A stretch of DNA of 64,000 nt from JAAYJK01 sp964501655 (GCA_964501655.1 CAZCTN010000016.1:3679-67678); one strand, 5' to 3'; positions 26,634-35,906 are shown, counted from the stretch's first letter. Notes: generated by a model not told the origin, from the letters alone. Program-made: numbers and translations.

Positions 26634-26823
26634 GAGGCTTCGAACTAAAACAGATGATTGATTGATCACTGCATAATGGAATGACATGGCAAGCATCTTC
26701 TCTAGACGTATTTATAGTGGCTTGTCAATATTTAGAAAATCGGTTAAGATGCCAATATGTCAGTAAATAGCTAAATTTGGCGCCCTTTTTCACCGGAATT
26801 GTGGTCTAAAGAAGGAGGTAAAC

Positions 26824-29511
26824 ATGTCTGATCAATCAAGGGTTATAACCGGTTTTGACTGCGAGTTTCTAATAGGCGGAGATTATCTTACCCGAATTTT
26901 CGATGCGGCTTATAGATCAGGAAATTTCCTTAACCAGAATACGTTGAACAATCCTGTTATTGGAGTTATATTAGAGCAGTACGGGGTTGCTGTTGATTCA
27001 TACACCATAAAAATCAAAGGAACCATCGCCAAACATTGTTTTGCCGCCATACCTGGCATTGATACCATCATTTCGGAAGATATCTACAACTACCTGGATA
27101 ATAATAAATGGCTGTCCAACCATACCCTGGTAAGGGATTTCGACCCGGAAAACGAACAGCTTGCCGCCTATCTTAAGAGTAATTATAATGACGCTTCCAC
27201 TCAAATTATAGAACATCTAAACAATGCCCTGTATACTACCGATCTGGATATTGAGGAGCCGTACCATACTGCTATATATGACGATAATCGGCCCCTTAAA
27301 ACCCTTCTTGCTGATACCTTCATTTCTGTCTCAGAAGCCGATATTGACAAAATTGTGGGCTATTTGCAATCCAGCGGTCTTCTGGACAACTCCGGCATCT
27401 TGGCCTCGGAGTATAAGGAAATATCCGTGCCCATGTTCAACTGGCTGGATGGGAATATTCCCGAGCATCAGTACCTGATAATATATCTTTTGCGGGATTA
27501 CTGCAGCTATGATCATCGTGGGCCTCTGAGGGATTACTTGCTTCAAGCCCTGGTTGTCCTGCCCGAGGCAGAATTGGAGCAGTTGATGGAATTTTGCCGG
27601 GCCAACAACTGGCTTACCGGCGGCGGAATGCTCTATCCGAAAGTCGATAAAATACTAGATAGGATTGAGCCCTGGCTGGATGAACATCTGCCCGAAATCA
27701 AAGAGCGAATACTGTCTCTACTCGGCAATCAGCCCGATATCAGGACTCATATTCCAATTAAATTGGAAGGCATGCATACATATGCCAATGGTGATTCCCG
27801 CTATATTGGCGAAGATTTTTACGAGATAGTTTTATTTATCCCTATGGAAATAAACTCCAAGGAAATAAAGCTGGGCGATCCCATTGTTCACCACCACAGC
27901 GCTGCGGTTTTGAACAGCTGGGGAAATATGGTGGAAAAAAAGAATTTAGGTTCTGCTTTAATCGACTTCATAAAAGCTGTACTCCCGGACAGGTTTAATA
28001 TTAATCTGCTTCCCGCCGACAGTGTTAGGCATATTGAGTTCAAGAAGCTCAAGAGCAGTGATAATTACGCCCCGGCCTATGGAATTTACTGCAATCTGGG
28101 TTTGGATCTCAGATCTCTGCCATCTGGGTTTGCGGTCGAGTATTACAGCAAGCCCCAGAATTTGGTGGGGGAAAAGGTGGAAGTATCATCTGAGGGCCAG
28201 CTGTTGGTAAAAGACCAGAATGACCGAGAAATTGACCCTAAATATCTGCTTTATTCAATGAATGAACCTGATAAAAACAATGACACCATTTTATACCACA
28301 GCATAGGGAACGTAAGTTTACAATCAATTAAACTCGATGAGCAGGGGCATCTTGTAGTTGAGTATAAGAATGGACAGATTCCCACTCCGGATGAGATAGT
28401 TGAGATCGCCCAAAGAAACCTGCCCCGGGGAAACATTCACAAAGCCCAGAACTTTTTGAGAGCAGGAAATGATTTTGCCCTGGGTATTGGCCAGCCGGTT
28501 TTGCGCCGTTTTGAAAGATCCCAATGGAATTCCTTCTACAAAAAACTTCCCGAAGGTATACCCGCAATATTTGGAGAAGGGCACCGGCCAGTACTAGATG
28601 CCAATGAGAAACAGATAGGGAAATACACTGATTTCGATCTGAGCTGGCAAAAGGATGGAATAAAGTGCGTAATTGAGCTGGAATACTTTGTTGATTATTT
28701 TCCGGATGCCGATGTTTATTGCCGGGTCATGATCCGTCCGTCAATTAACGATTATAAACTGGTGGTGGATGCCGAAATAGAGAAGTTTAATGTGGATACC
28801 GGCATAGCCGGAGACATACTGGCTTTCATCATAGGAACCATTACTTTAGGACCTCTAGGTATGGTCGGCGGGGTAGTGGCCCTGGAGGTGGCTGAATACG
28901 CAATAGCAGAATCACAAAAACAGCAGCAGGAACAGTCAATAAAAAGCCAAACCGCCGGTCTGTTCAATATTATTCCCCGGGTCATGGAATTATTCACGTC
29001 TAAAGGCAGTGATGTCAACTATTATGTTGGGTACGGGCCGACACAACTGTATACCAGTATCCTCCTGGATGAGGAAGGCATGATTATGGCAGGAGCAGGA
29101 GGGGTAGGCACAGTTAATCATTCTCTTAACGTTTCATTAGTTGGCAGAACCAGGGATCCTGAATCATGGGAATTGGTAGATTTAGTTTACCGAGATGGGG
29201 CGGACAAGGAGTCGAGTATGCCCTGTTTCCACGCTAAATACCGGATAAGAGACGGTTCACTTCAGCGGGTGAACCTGGTTCCCCAGGCCCAGTACCGTAA
29301 AAATGGGAGGATTCATTCTTTGCGGTTCGATTCCGGGGTAGATCTTCAGATTTTTGAGATTATCCATATGATTCGAGATGGGATCATCTTTGTCCCAGGG
29401 GTCTTTATTCATGTCACTTCAACCGGCTACGAATATCTGCGAACCAGGCCGGACAGATTAAAGGATAACAACTTGAGCGAACTCCCGCAGTTTCAACCAG
29501 TTGACATCTAG
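26824..29511 (+). CDS. Large protein of unknown function, possible lipid-binding fold
   Basis: An 895-residue protein without a recognised family. There is no signal peptide. It starts ITGFDCEFLIGGDYLTRIFDAAY, has a winged-helix-like, acidic middle, and a hydrophobic hairpin near residues 660-695 (DILAFIIGTITLGPLGMVGG) that may insert in a membrane. C-terminal parts carry many beta strands. The opening resembles TULIP-type lipid-binding proteins such as clostridial P47 only by eye, a weak suggestion. AAGGAGGTAAAC precedes the ATG. It is a single gene, 190 bases after the ligase and 200 before the PurF-like gene. Confidence 0.55.
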   Translation: MSDQSRVITGFDCEFLIGGDYLTRIFDAAYRSGNFLNQNTLNNPVIGVILEQYGVAVDSYTIKIKGTIAKHCFAAIPGIDTIISEDIYNYLDNNKWLSNHTLVRDFDPENEQLAAYLKSNYNDASTQIIEHLNNALYTTDLDIEEPYHTAIYDDNRPLKTLLADTFISVSEADIDKIVGYLQSSGLLDNSGILASEYKEISVPMFNWLDGNIPEHQYLIIYLLRDYCSYDHRGPLRDYLLQALVVLPEAELEQLMEFCRANNWLTGGGMLYPKVDKILDRIEPWLDEHLPEIKERILSLLGNQPDIRTHIPIKLEGMHTYANGDSRYIGEDFYEIVLFIPMEINSKEIKLGDPIVHHHSAAVLNSWGNMVEKKNLGSALIDFIKAVLPDRFNINLLPADSVRHIEFKKLKSSDNYAPAYGIYCNLGLDLRSLPSGFAVEYYSKPQNLVGEKVEVSSEGQLLVKDQNDREIDPKYLLYSMNEPDKNNDTILYHSIGNVSLQSIKLDEQGHLVVEYKNGQIPTPDEIVEIAQRNLPRGNIHKAQNFLRAGNDFALGIGQPVLRRFERSQWNSFYKKLPEGIPAIFGEGHRPVLDANEKQIGKYTDFDLSWQKDGIKCVIELEYFVDYFPDADVYCRVMIRPSINDYKLVVDAEIEKFNVDTGIAGDILAFIIGTITLGPLGMVGGVVALEVAEYAIAESQKQQQEQSIKSQTAGLFNIIPRVMELFTSKGSDVNYYVGYGPTQLYTSILLDEEGMIMAGAGGVGTVNHSLNVSLVGRTRDPESWELVDLVYRDGADKESSMPCFHAKYRIRDGSLQRVNLVPQAQYRKNGRIHSLRFDSGVDLQIFEIIHMIRDGIIFVPGVFIHVTSTGYEYLRTRPDRLKDNNLSELPQFQPVDI

Positions 29512-29712
29512 CCTGCCAGGGAGATGGCTCTTGCGGTCAGGTGAAGGTGTGGAAGCCAGGGTTGACGCCAGAACCGTCCCCCTTGGCTGCCCGTTTCCTG
29601 TAACTTATAGACGTATGAGGTGCTTTACGGTATCCTTATTATTGTGATGAAAGTGCAATTCTAAAAATGCCAAAAACAACAGTCGCAAAATGTATTAAGG
29701 AGTGTATCTGCT

Positions 29713-31113
29713 TTGAGTGGGTTTTTCGGAGTTGTATCCAAGGAAGATTGTGTTACGGATGTATATTTTGGCACAGATTACCATTCTCACCTGGGGACCA
29801 GCAGAGGCGGGATGGCTATCTGGAATGGAAAAAGTTTTGACAGGAAAATTCATAACATTGAAACTACGCAGTTCAGAGCCAAATTTGAGTCAGAGCTTCC
29901 TAAAGCCAAAGGCAAGATGGGAATAGGCTGTATCAGCGATACGGAGCCTCAGCCTTTAACGGTACGTTCACATCTGGGTCAATACGCTATCAGCACGGTA
30001 GGAAGAATAAATAATTTATATGAAATAGTAGACCAGGAGCTAACTCATCGGCACATTCATTTTCTGGAGACCAGCAAGGGAACCATTAACTCCACCGAGT
30101 TGGTATCGGTAATCATCGATCAGGAGAATTCTTTCCTGGAAGGTCTTGTAAAAGCCCAGGAAATTATTGAGGGTTCCTGCTCTATCCTGCTATTAACCCC
30201 GCAGGGCATCTATGCCGCCCGGGATAAACTGGGCCGAACTCCATTGATAGTGGGCCGCAAGGAGGGTGCATACTGTGTGTCCTTTGAATCCTGCACCTTC
30301 GCTAACCTGGGATATGCCTTTGAATATGAACTTGGTCCGGGAGAGATTGTGTTTCTGACCCCGGATGGCATGGAGCAGGTTGCGCCTCCCAGGGATAAAA
30401 TGAAAATATGTGCCTTTCTATGGGTCTATTACGGTTACCCTTCCTCTACCTATGAGGGCATGAACGTAGAAATTATGCGCTATAGGAACGGTGCGGCCAT
30501 GGCCCAAAAAGATCAGGTGGATATTGATATGGTAGCCGGAATTCCTGATTCAGGGGTCGGACATGCCGTTGGTTATTCCAATCAGTCCAAAGTACCGTAC
30601 GGCCGGCCCTTCATTAAGTACACGCCGACCTGGGCCAGGAGTTTTATGCCCCAGGATCAGCATGTCAGAAATTTAGTGGCACGGATGAAACTGATGCCCA
30701 TCCCGGAGTTGGTTTCTGGACAACGGCTGCTATTTTGTGATGATTCTATTGTGCGCGGCACCCAGTTGAGAGAGACAGTTGACCTGCTGTACAAATGCAA
30801 TGCCCGTGAAGTTCATATTAGATCTGCTTGTCCTCCGCTGGTATTTGGCTGCCGCTACTTGAATTTCTCCGCTTCCCGCTCCCAGATGGATTTGGTAGCC
30901 AGAAGGGCAATCATTGAGCTGGAAGGCAAGGAACCGGAAGCCTTTGAGGCGTACTGCGATCCGGACCATGAAAAATATGAGTGCATGGTTAATTGCATAA
31001 GGAAAAAGCTTAATTTTGATACCCTTAAGTACCAGAACATTCATGATATGCTTGATGCCATCGGTATTGACAAAGAAAAAATATGCACTTACTGCTGGGA
31101 CGGAAAGCAATAG
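29713..31113 (+). CDS. PurF-like amidophosphoribosyltransferase paralogue lacking the catalytic cysteine
   Basis: A 466-residue protein with the class-II glutamine-amidotransferase fold joined to a phosphoribosyltransferase domain, like PurF. The PRPP-binding block LLFCDDSIVRGTQL and final cysteines CTYCWDGKQ fit PurF and its iron-sulfur cluster. PurF matures to an N-terminal Cys (MCG...); here the start reads M-S-G-F-F-G, so the nucleophile is Ser. Glutamine hydrolysis is then doubtful; it could use ammonia or act differently. The TTG start follows AAGGAGTG. Neighbours are not purine genes. It is probably a paralogue, not the main PurF. Confidence 0.8.
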   Translation: MSGFFGVVSKEDCVTDVYFGTDYHSHLGTSRGGMAIWNGKSFDRKIHNIETTQFRAKFESELPKAKGKMGIGCISDTEPQPLTVRSHLGQYAISTVGRINNLYEIVDQELTHRHIHFLETSKGTINSTELVSVIIDQENSFLEGLVKAQEIIEGSCSILLLTPQGIYAARDKLGRTPLIVGRKEGAYCVSFESCTFANLGYAFEYELGPGEIVFLTPDGMEQVAPPRDKMKICAFLWVYYGYPSSTYEGMNVEIMRYRNGAAMAQKDQVDIDMVAGIPDSGVGHAVGYSNQSKVPYGRPFIKYTPTWARSFMPQDQHVRNLVARMKLMPIPELVSGQRLLFCDDSIVRGTQLRETVDLLYKCNAREVHIRSACPPLVFGCRYLNFSASRSQMDLVARRAIIELEGKEPEAFEAYCDPDHEKYECMVNCIRKKLNFDTLKYQNIHDMLDAIGIDKEKICTYCWDGKQ

Positions 31114-31160
31114 GGAACAGGGGGACGCACTTTTTGTTGCTCAGTCCGGAAATGCAGCAA

Positions 31161-32456
31161 TCAAACCTTCCCGGCCTCTATCAGCACTTTGCTTCTCAGC
31201 ATCAGGAATCCTTCAGCCACGATTAGCAGACCGGTTCCTATCAACAGCCATTCTATTTTTACAATATCCGCCAGGGGACCAAAGATCAGCATTCCCATCG
31301 GCATCATGGTACTGGATATCATAGTCAGTACGCCAAATATTCGCCCTAAATAATCAGACTCCACCCTCTCCTGCAATAAGACCGTTAAGGGGGTGTTGAA
31401 AATTGGCATTAATACACCGGCTATACCCATAAATATCAGATAAACAGAAAATATGGGAATTACGCCCAGAGCAATGGTGCATCCCCCGGTAATCAGGATG
31501 GAAAGAATCATGGAGTGAATTCTGTTTTTAAAACCACCCCAGGAAGCTACCAAAAGTCCACCCAGCATCATGCCCAGGGAAAAGGAGACCTCGATAGCGG
31601 TAAGACGCCAGACATCCGCGCCGAAGCTGCGGGTCACCTGCAGAGGGGTTAAAAAGGCCACCGGAGCCACTAAAATGAAATAGCAAGCGCAAAATAGAAA
31701 AAGCTTTTTAAGATAATCACCATGCCTGATATAGATGTAGCCGGCATACATGTCACGAAAGTAGCCTATATCCGACTTTTGCAAGGCTTTGGCATGAAGC
31801 GGCACTCTTAAAAACCCAATTAATATCATGACTGCCAGGGAAGCGGTTATTACATCGATAAAAAATATTATCTCTATACTGGCCAGAGTCAGCAGGGCAG
31901 CACTTAACATGGGAGAAACCAGCATGATCAGGGATTGTATGCTGGTATTGGCGCCATTTACCCGGGTGAGCTGATCCTGGGGAACCAGTTGGGGAATAAA
32001 GGCTCCGACCGCCGGCATTTGAACGGCTGTTCCCAGAGCCCTTACAGCCGACACAACAAAGAGCAGCCACAGCATATCGAAGCCTGATATAAACAAAATG
32101 GCCAGAATGAGGGTAGCTATTGCGATTCCTGAATCAGAGATAATAATAAGCAATTTGCGGCTATAGCGATCAACCCATACTCCGGCGAAGGGAGACAGGA
32201 AAAAAGTGGGCAGGAACCCGCAAATGATGGCTATGGTCATCATTATCCCCGATTGGGTGGTTAGAGTAATGTGCCAGAAAATGGCATACTGGACCAGAGA
32301 CGAACCAAAAAGGGATATATTCTGGCTGAGCAAGAATAACATTATGTTCTTTTTCCAATTACTATTGATTGGTTCCGCTTCCGGCAAACCATTATCCCCC
32401 TTAAATAACTTATTATAGGATACCATAGATGAAGAACAGTCAAGGGACAGGTTCAT
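31161..32456 (-). CDS. MFS transporter, macrolide-efflux type
   Basis: A 431-residue twelve-helix major-facilitator protein. The first hydrophobic block (NIMLFLLSQNISLFGSSLVQYAIFWH) and the GVWVDRYSRK loop between helices 2 and 3 are typical of the MFS efflux group related to macrolide exporters. The start is taken at ATG 32456 with a weak site (GGAAA); ATG 32426 is an alternative. It is convergent with the PurF-like gene with 47 bases between the two stops. Substrate unknown. Confidence 0.85.
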   Translation of the reverse strand: MNLSLDCSSSMVSYNKLFKGDNGLPEAEPINSNWKKNIMLFLLSQNISLFGSSLVQYAIFWHITLTTQSGIMMTIAIICGFLPTFFLSPFAGVWVDRYSRKLLIIISDSGIAIATLILAILFISGFDMLWLLFVVSAVRALGTAVQMPAVGAFIPQLVPQDQLTRVNGANTSIQSLIMLVSPMLSAALLTLASIEIIFFIDVITASLAVMILIGFLRVPLHAKALQKSDIGYFRDMYAGYIYIRHGDYLKKLFLFCACYFILVAPVAFLTPLQVTRSFGADVWRLTAIEVSFSLGMMLGGLLVASWGGFKNRIHSMILSILITGGCTIALGVIPIFSVYLIFMGIAGVLMPIFNTPLTVLLQERVESDYLGRIFGVLTMISSTMMPMGMLIFGPLADIVKIEWLLIGTGLLIVAEGFLMLRSKVLIEAGKV

Positions 32457-32957
32457 CCTTAGGGTTTCCGGATCTTTTCACTTCCCACTGGGTTTAAATG
32501 GAAGTATGACACGCAGTTATGGAAAATGCAGGTGTTTGTCGGTCCCCGCTGGTAATTTATTTATTTCTGACTGCAGGCGGTTAGTGTGAACCTGAGAGAC
32601 ACTAATTGTAGGCAGTTTTTCTCTTGCGAATTATAGTTCATAGTCACTAGAACAATTTACTATAATTGGACCTAAACGGCAAGCAGGAATTAAATGCAAG
32701 GTACTGATCAATAATAGTTCTTTAGCATATTGATAACCCAAACAAAGACTGCTTGGGTGTAGAAAACCCAGGTGCAATTCGGAAGTGATTGGTTTATAGC
32801 AACGAGAGTAACGGGACAATTGCTGCATCCCTTTGGGTCATCGCTCTCCTGTTTATGTTTACAAAATATAAATAAAATGTAACAATAAGGGATAAAGATT
32901 AAAATATGACAGATAGTAAGCAGTCAGATACTTGAATCGGATGCGAGGTGGGCTGAC
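32457..32957. other. Intergenic region between MFS gene and agr cassette
   Basis: About 500 bases without a supported gene. A minor hairpin (TTAGTGT ... ACACTAA near 32581-32605) is present. The last 60 bases must hold the agrC promoter; several AT-rich boxes (e.g. TAACAAT at 32880) are possible, none compelling. GAGGTG lies eight bases ahead of the kinase ATG. Confidence 0.5.
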
Positions 32958-34280
32958 ATGGAAACCACACCTTGGTTAGTTATTATTATTCATTCATTCG
33001 CAGAAACCCTTATATTAGTCCATTTGGGTTTAGCTTTAACCGGTGTCAGGGTGACTTCGGGTAAAACCATTATCCTGATTGCCTTTTACTACGCCTTGAT
33101 TAGCGGCATTATTCGAACATTTCCTCTTCCGCCGGGAATGAATGTACTGATTCAACTACCCCTTTTAACCATACTTCTTTTTTTAGCTGCCAGAGTCCAC
33201 TTATGGCTTTCATGTATCAGTGTGACACTGGGTTTCTTATGCGTAAGCCTCACGGAATTCTTGTTTATAAATCTGATCACGGCCATTACTGATATTAGTA
33301 TACAGGAGGCTTTCAGCCATGTTATTTACCAGGTACTATACCCTATCCCGGAATTCATTTTTATAATCCTGCTAATTGTATATTTAAAACGAAGAGAAAT
33401 AAATATGCTCAATCTTCCGACTCTGGATGTGATCCAGATGAACCGTTACGCTAAGTCGCTGCTGATTTTATTACTGGCTGTATTGCTAATAGTACTTGCC
33501 TTCTATTACCAGTTATCTATGGAACTGGGCCATCTTTCCGTTGAAACCTTGCTGGCTTGGGTGTTTTTCGTAATCTTTACTGCTGTTATATTAGCCCTGG
33601 CCTTGAGCTGGAAGATGTATTCTTCTGCTCGACAGGAAAATATGTTGGAAATACAGCAGCTTCATATCAATAATCTGCAGGAAATGATGCAGATAATCAA
33701 GGCTCAGCGCCATGATTTTGTTAACCATCTGCAGGTGATTTACGGTCTTCTGAGCATGGATCATAATGATCAAGTTAAAACCTATATCAAAACTCTTTAC
33801 CAGGATGTTCAGGCAACGAGTGATGTTTTGCAGCTGGCCTATCCGGAATTGAGCGCTCTTTTGATGGTAAAGAGCAGTCTGGCTGCAGCCAGAAATGCTA
33901 CCCTGCAAATTGAACAGAAATCCGATCTTACTTCTCTCCAAGTGCCCTCGATGGAGTTGGTTACCGTGGTGGGAAACCTGCTCAACAATGCCATTGAAGC
34001 CGTTGAGGATTTGAACCCGGAGTTAAAAACAATCAAACTCAAAATATATGAAAGACCAAGTTTTTATGTTATACAAACTCATAATAACGGTTCAATTCCA
34101 GGGGAAATAAAAGACAGTATTTTCTTTTCCGGTGTTTCCAGCAAATCGGGAGAACGAGGAATAGGGCTGGCATCGGTCAAATACCAGGTGGAAAAATATA
34201 ACGGGATGGTTCTGGTTAGCAGCACCGTGGAAAAGGGGACCAGATTCACCGTATGTTATCCAAGGAGGAAAGGGGCATGA
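32958..34280 (+). CDS. agrC: Agr-type sensor histidine kinase (AgrC-like)
   Basis: A 440-residue kinase with an N-terminal half of about six membrane helices (to about residue 225) and a cytoplasmic kinase half. The phosphorylation box RHDFVNHLQVIYG has His about 252 and is of the SpoOB/AgrC type. The GHKL ATPase domain shows NLLNNAIEAVE and GERGIGLASVKYQVE. It should detect the cyclic peptide made from AgrD and phosphorylate AgrA. Its stop overlaps the agrB start (ATGA). Family is clear; ligand is inferred from the cassette. Confidence 0.9.
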   Translation: METTPWLVIIIHSFAETLILVHLGLALTGVRVTSGKTIILIAFYYALISGIIRTFPLPPGMNVLIQLPLLTILLFLAARVHLWLSCISVTLGFLCVSLTEFLFINLITAITDISIQEAFSHVIYQVLYPIPEFIFIILLIVYLKRREINMLNLPTLDVIQMNRYAKSLLILLLAVLLIVLAFYYQLSMELGHLSVETLLAWVFFVIFTAVILALALSWKMYSSARQENMLEIQQLHINNLQEMMQIIKAQRHDFVNHLQVIYGLLSMDHNDQVKTYIKTLYQDVQATSDVLQLAYPELSALLMVKSSLAAARNATLQIEQKSDLTSLQVPSMELVTVVGNLLNNAIEAVEDLNPELKTIKLKIYERPSFYVIQTHNNGSIPGEIKDSIFFSGVSSKSGERGIGLASVKYQVEKYNGMVLVSSTVEKGTRFTVCYPRRKGA

Positions 34281-34906
34281 GTATTCATGAACTCGCGGTT
34301 AGATTTGCCGCTTATCTGGCTCAGGAACTGGGCAGTGATTACCGTCAGGAGCAGCGTATGGCATATGGTCTGGAGATTCTTCTGGGAGAAGCAATTAAGA
34401 TGACGGTTATTATTGTCCTTTCCTGGTTGCTGGGGATTCTGGCTGAGGTTCTTGCCGTTACGGTTACGGCCGGTATTCTGCGTCTTGCATCCGGGGGGGA
34501 ACACTGCAGCGAATACTACCGCTGTCTGATTGGAGGAACCGCCTGGTTTCTTCTCCTGGGATGGGGAGTTCAATCTTTAAATGGGCTTTGGAGTACGGAG
34601 ATGATAAACCTGAGTGCGGCCCTATTGTATCTGGTATCAGCCCTCATAATCATAAAATATGCCCCGGGTGAAACCGAGAATAAACCTATAAAAAGCCTGG
34701 AAGAACGATACAAATACCGGTTCTGGTCCCTGGTGACGGTGATAATCTATGCCACGATCATGCTTGTGCTGGCCATATTTGCCCACCCCCTTCTTCTAGC
34801 TATAGGGGTGGGAATGCTTGCCCAGGCTTATACCGTATCGCCGGCCGGATATAGTTTCATTCATTTTATTGATCGGGTATTGAACTTCAGTGAGGTGAAG
34901 ACATGA
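34277..34906 (+). CDS. agrB: AgrB, AgrD-processing membrane endopeptidase
   Basis: A 209-residue membrane cysteine peptidase that trims AgrD, forming the thiolactone and helping export. The catalytic pair is His76 and Cys83 in the block GGEHCSEYYRCL (H-x6-C), matching the S. aureus spacing (His77, Cys84). Five or so membrane helices follow. The ATG overlaps the agrC stop and follows AAGGAGGAAAGGGGC; its own stop overlaps agrA by four bases. An internal in-frame ATG upstream (34253) lies within agrC and is not preferred. Confidence 0.93.
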   Translation: MSIHELAVRFAAYLAQELGSDYRQEQRMAYGLEILLGEAIKMTVIIVLSWLLGILAEVLAVTVTAGILRLASGGEHCSEYYRCLIGGTAWFLLLGWGVQSLNGLWSTEMINLSAALLYLVSALIIIKYAPGETENKPIKSLEERYKYRFWSLVTVIIYATIMLVLAIFAHPLLLAIGVGMLAQAYTVSPAGYSFIHFIDRVLNFSEVKT

Positions 34907-35598
34907 GAGTTCTGATTGTTGATGATGAGCAGGTCACCGGCTATCTTCTGCAATCAATTATTGAGCAAGTGCCGGGAACAGAAACCGAGCTGGCCGCCTG
35001 CGGTGTGGAGGCCATGAGCAGGGCAGCGGAAAACCCTCCCCAAGCGGTTTTCCTGGATATTGACTTGCCTGATATAAACGGTATTGAACTGGCCAGGTAC
35101 CTGGCCGGCAGGTACCTGGATTTGTCCATAGTTTTTGCTACCGCCTATCCTGATCATGCTCTGGAAGCTTTTGAATTCTATTCGGTTGATTATATACTCA
35201 AGCCCTTCAATGAAGAGAGAATAAAGAGAACGGTTAAGAAAATCATGGGAGAACGAAGAACGCCCCAGGCGAATATTGCCATTCCCATTAAAACCAGCAG
35301 CCAGCAGGTATTTCTTAAGCCGGCTGACATATTATATATAGAAAGCCGGCGCAGCAGGAGTATTATAAAGACGGTGGATGGTACCTATTCTGCTCGTGAG
35401 GGGATCAATGACCTGGAAATCCGGCTGCAACCCTATCATTTTTTTCGCTGCCACCGGAGTTATCTGGTCAACCTAAAGCAGGTCAAAGGAGTGGTGTCAT
35501 CCGGTCGTACTTTTCAGGTCGTTTTACATTCAGATGACACCATCTTATTGAGCCGCAGACAGGAAAAATTGCTGAACTGGAAGCTAGAGAAACAGTAG
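34903..35598 (+). CDS. agrA: LytTR response regulator (AgrA-like)
   Basis: A 231-residue response regulator. Receiver: acidic pocket VDDE at 7-10, phosphoacceptor Asp52 in FLDIDLPD, Thr and Lys in ATAYPD and LKPF. LytTR DNA-binding domain from about 130: ILYIESRRSRSIIKTVDG, FFRCHRSYLVNLKQVKGV, ILLSRRQEKLL. It should activate the agrD promoter through the direct repeats downstream. Overlaps agrB by four bases, so expression is coupled. A weak terminator follows. Confidence 0.93.
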   Translation: MRVLIVDDEQVTGYLLQSIIEQVPGTETELAACGVEAMSRAAENPPQAVFLDIDLPDINGIELARYLAGRYLDLSIVFATAYPDHALEAFEFYSVDYILKPFNEERIKRTVKKIMGERRTPQANIAIPIKTSSQQVFLKPADILYIESRRSRSIIKTVDGTYSAREGINDLEIRLQPYHFFRCHRSYLVNLKQVKGVVSSGRTFQVVLHSDDTILLSRRQEKLLNWKLEKQ

Positions 35599-35625
35599 GA
35601 TGATAATATTACATATAATAACATT

Positions 35626-35662
35626 AACAAACGATATTCTGCGTTTGTTATTTTATTTTCTG
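35626..35662 (+). terminator. Weak hairpin after agrA
   Basis: AACAAACG at 35626-35633 pairs with CGTTTGTT at 35642-35649 around an eight-base loop, followed by ATTTTATTTTC. It may partly end the agrCBA transcript before the agrD promoter. Confidence 0.5.
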
Positions 35663-35683
35663 ATTATTATATTTTGTAACATA

Positions 35684-35716
35684 ACCCATTCGTCATCCAT
35701 ATTGACCCATTCGTCA
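35684..35716 (+). promoter_or_regulatory. LytTR-type direct repeats upstream of agrD
   Basis: Two identical 12-base boxes, ACCCATTCGTCA, at 35684-35695 and 35705-35716, spaced 21 bases start to start (two helical turns), directly ahead of a -35. This is the geometry of AgrA/VirR (LytTR) activator sites such as the clostridial VirR boxes. Confidence 0.8.
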
Positions 35717-35724
35717 CTTAAGTA

Positions 35725-35760
35725 TTGAATTTCATCCCATCTCTGTTATATATATAACAG
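35725..35760 (+). promoter_or_regulatory. agrD promoter, overlapping an 18-bp palindrome
   Basis: TTGAAT at 35725-35730, 18 bases, TATATA at 35749-35754. The -10 lies inside a perfect palindrome CTGTTATATATATAACAG (35743-35760). The activator boxes end eight bases upstream of the -35, a position for contact with RNA polymerase. Confidence 0.6.
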
Positions 35761-35792
35761 ACTACCTCAATTTAATGAAAGGAGGTGGGAAT

Positions 35793-35906
35793 ATGTTGAA
35801 AACCAGAATACTAAGTGCCATGTCAGTATGTCTATTATTTGTAGCCAGTGCCGGGGTACAGCCCTGTTGCCTGTTTCACTGGTATCAGCCCAAACTGCCG
35901 GAGTAG
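35793..35906 (+). CDS. agrD: AgrD-like cyclic lactone autoinducer peptide precursor
   Basis: A 37-residue peptide, too short for a usual ORF call. It has a leader MLKTRILSAMSVCLLFVASA, then GVQPC, then Cys26-L-F-H-W and the tail YQPKLPE. Clostridial AgrD peptides read C-x4-[HY]-Q-P-x-x-P (C. perfringens: CLWFT then HQPEEP), and this fits exactly, so a Cys26-Trp30 thiolactone ring is predicted. Cys25 makes an alternative. AAAGGAGGTGGGAAT precedes the ATG. It lies behind its own LytTR-controlled promoter rather than in the usual place beside agrB. Processing needs the upstream AgrB. Confidence 0.87.
   Translation: MLKTRILSAMSVCLLFVASAGVQPCCLFHWYQPKLPE

Noticed and set aside
32631..32828. 65-codon minus-strand frame in the agrC upstream region
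   Set aside because: No ribosome site, no recognisable sequence.
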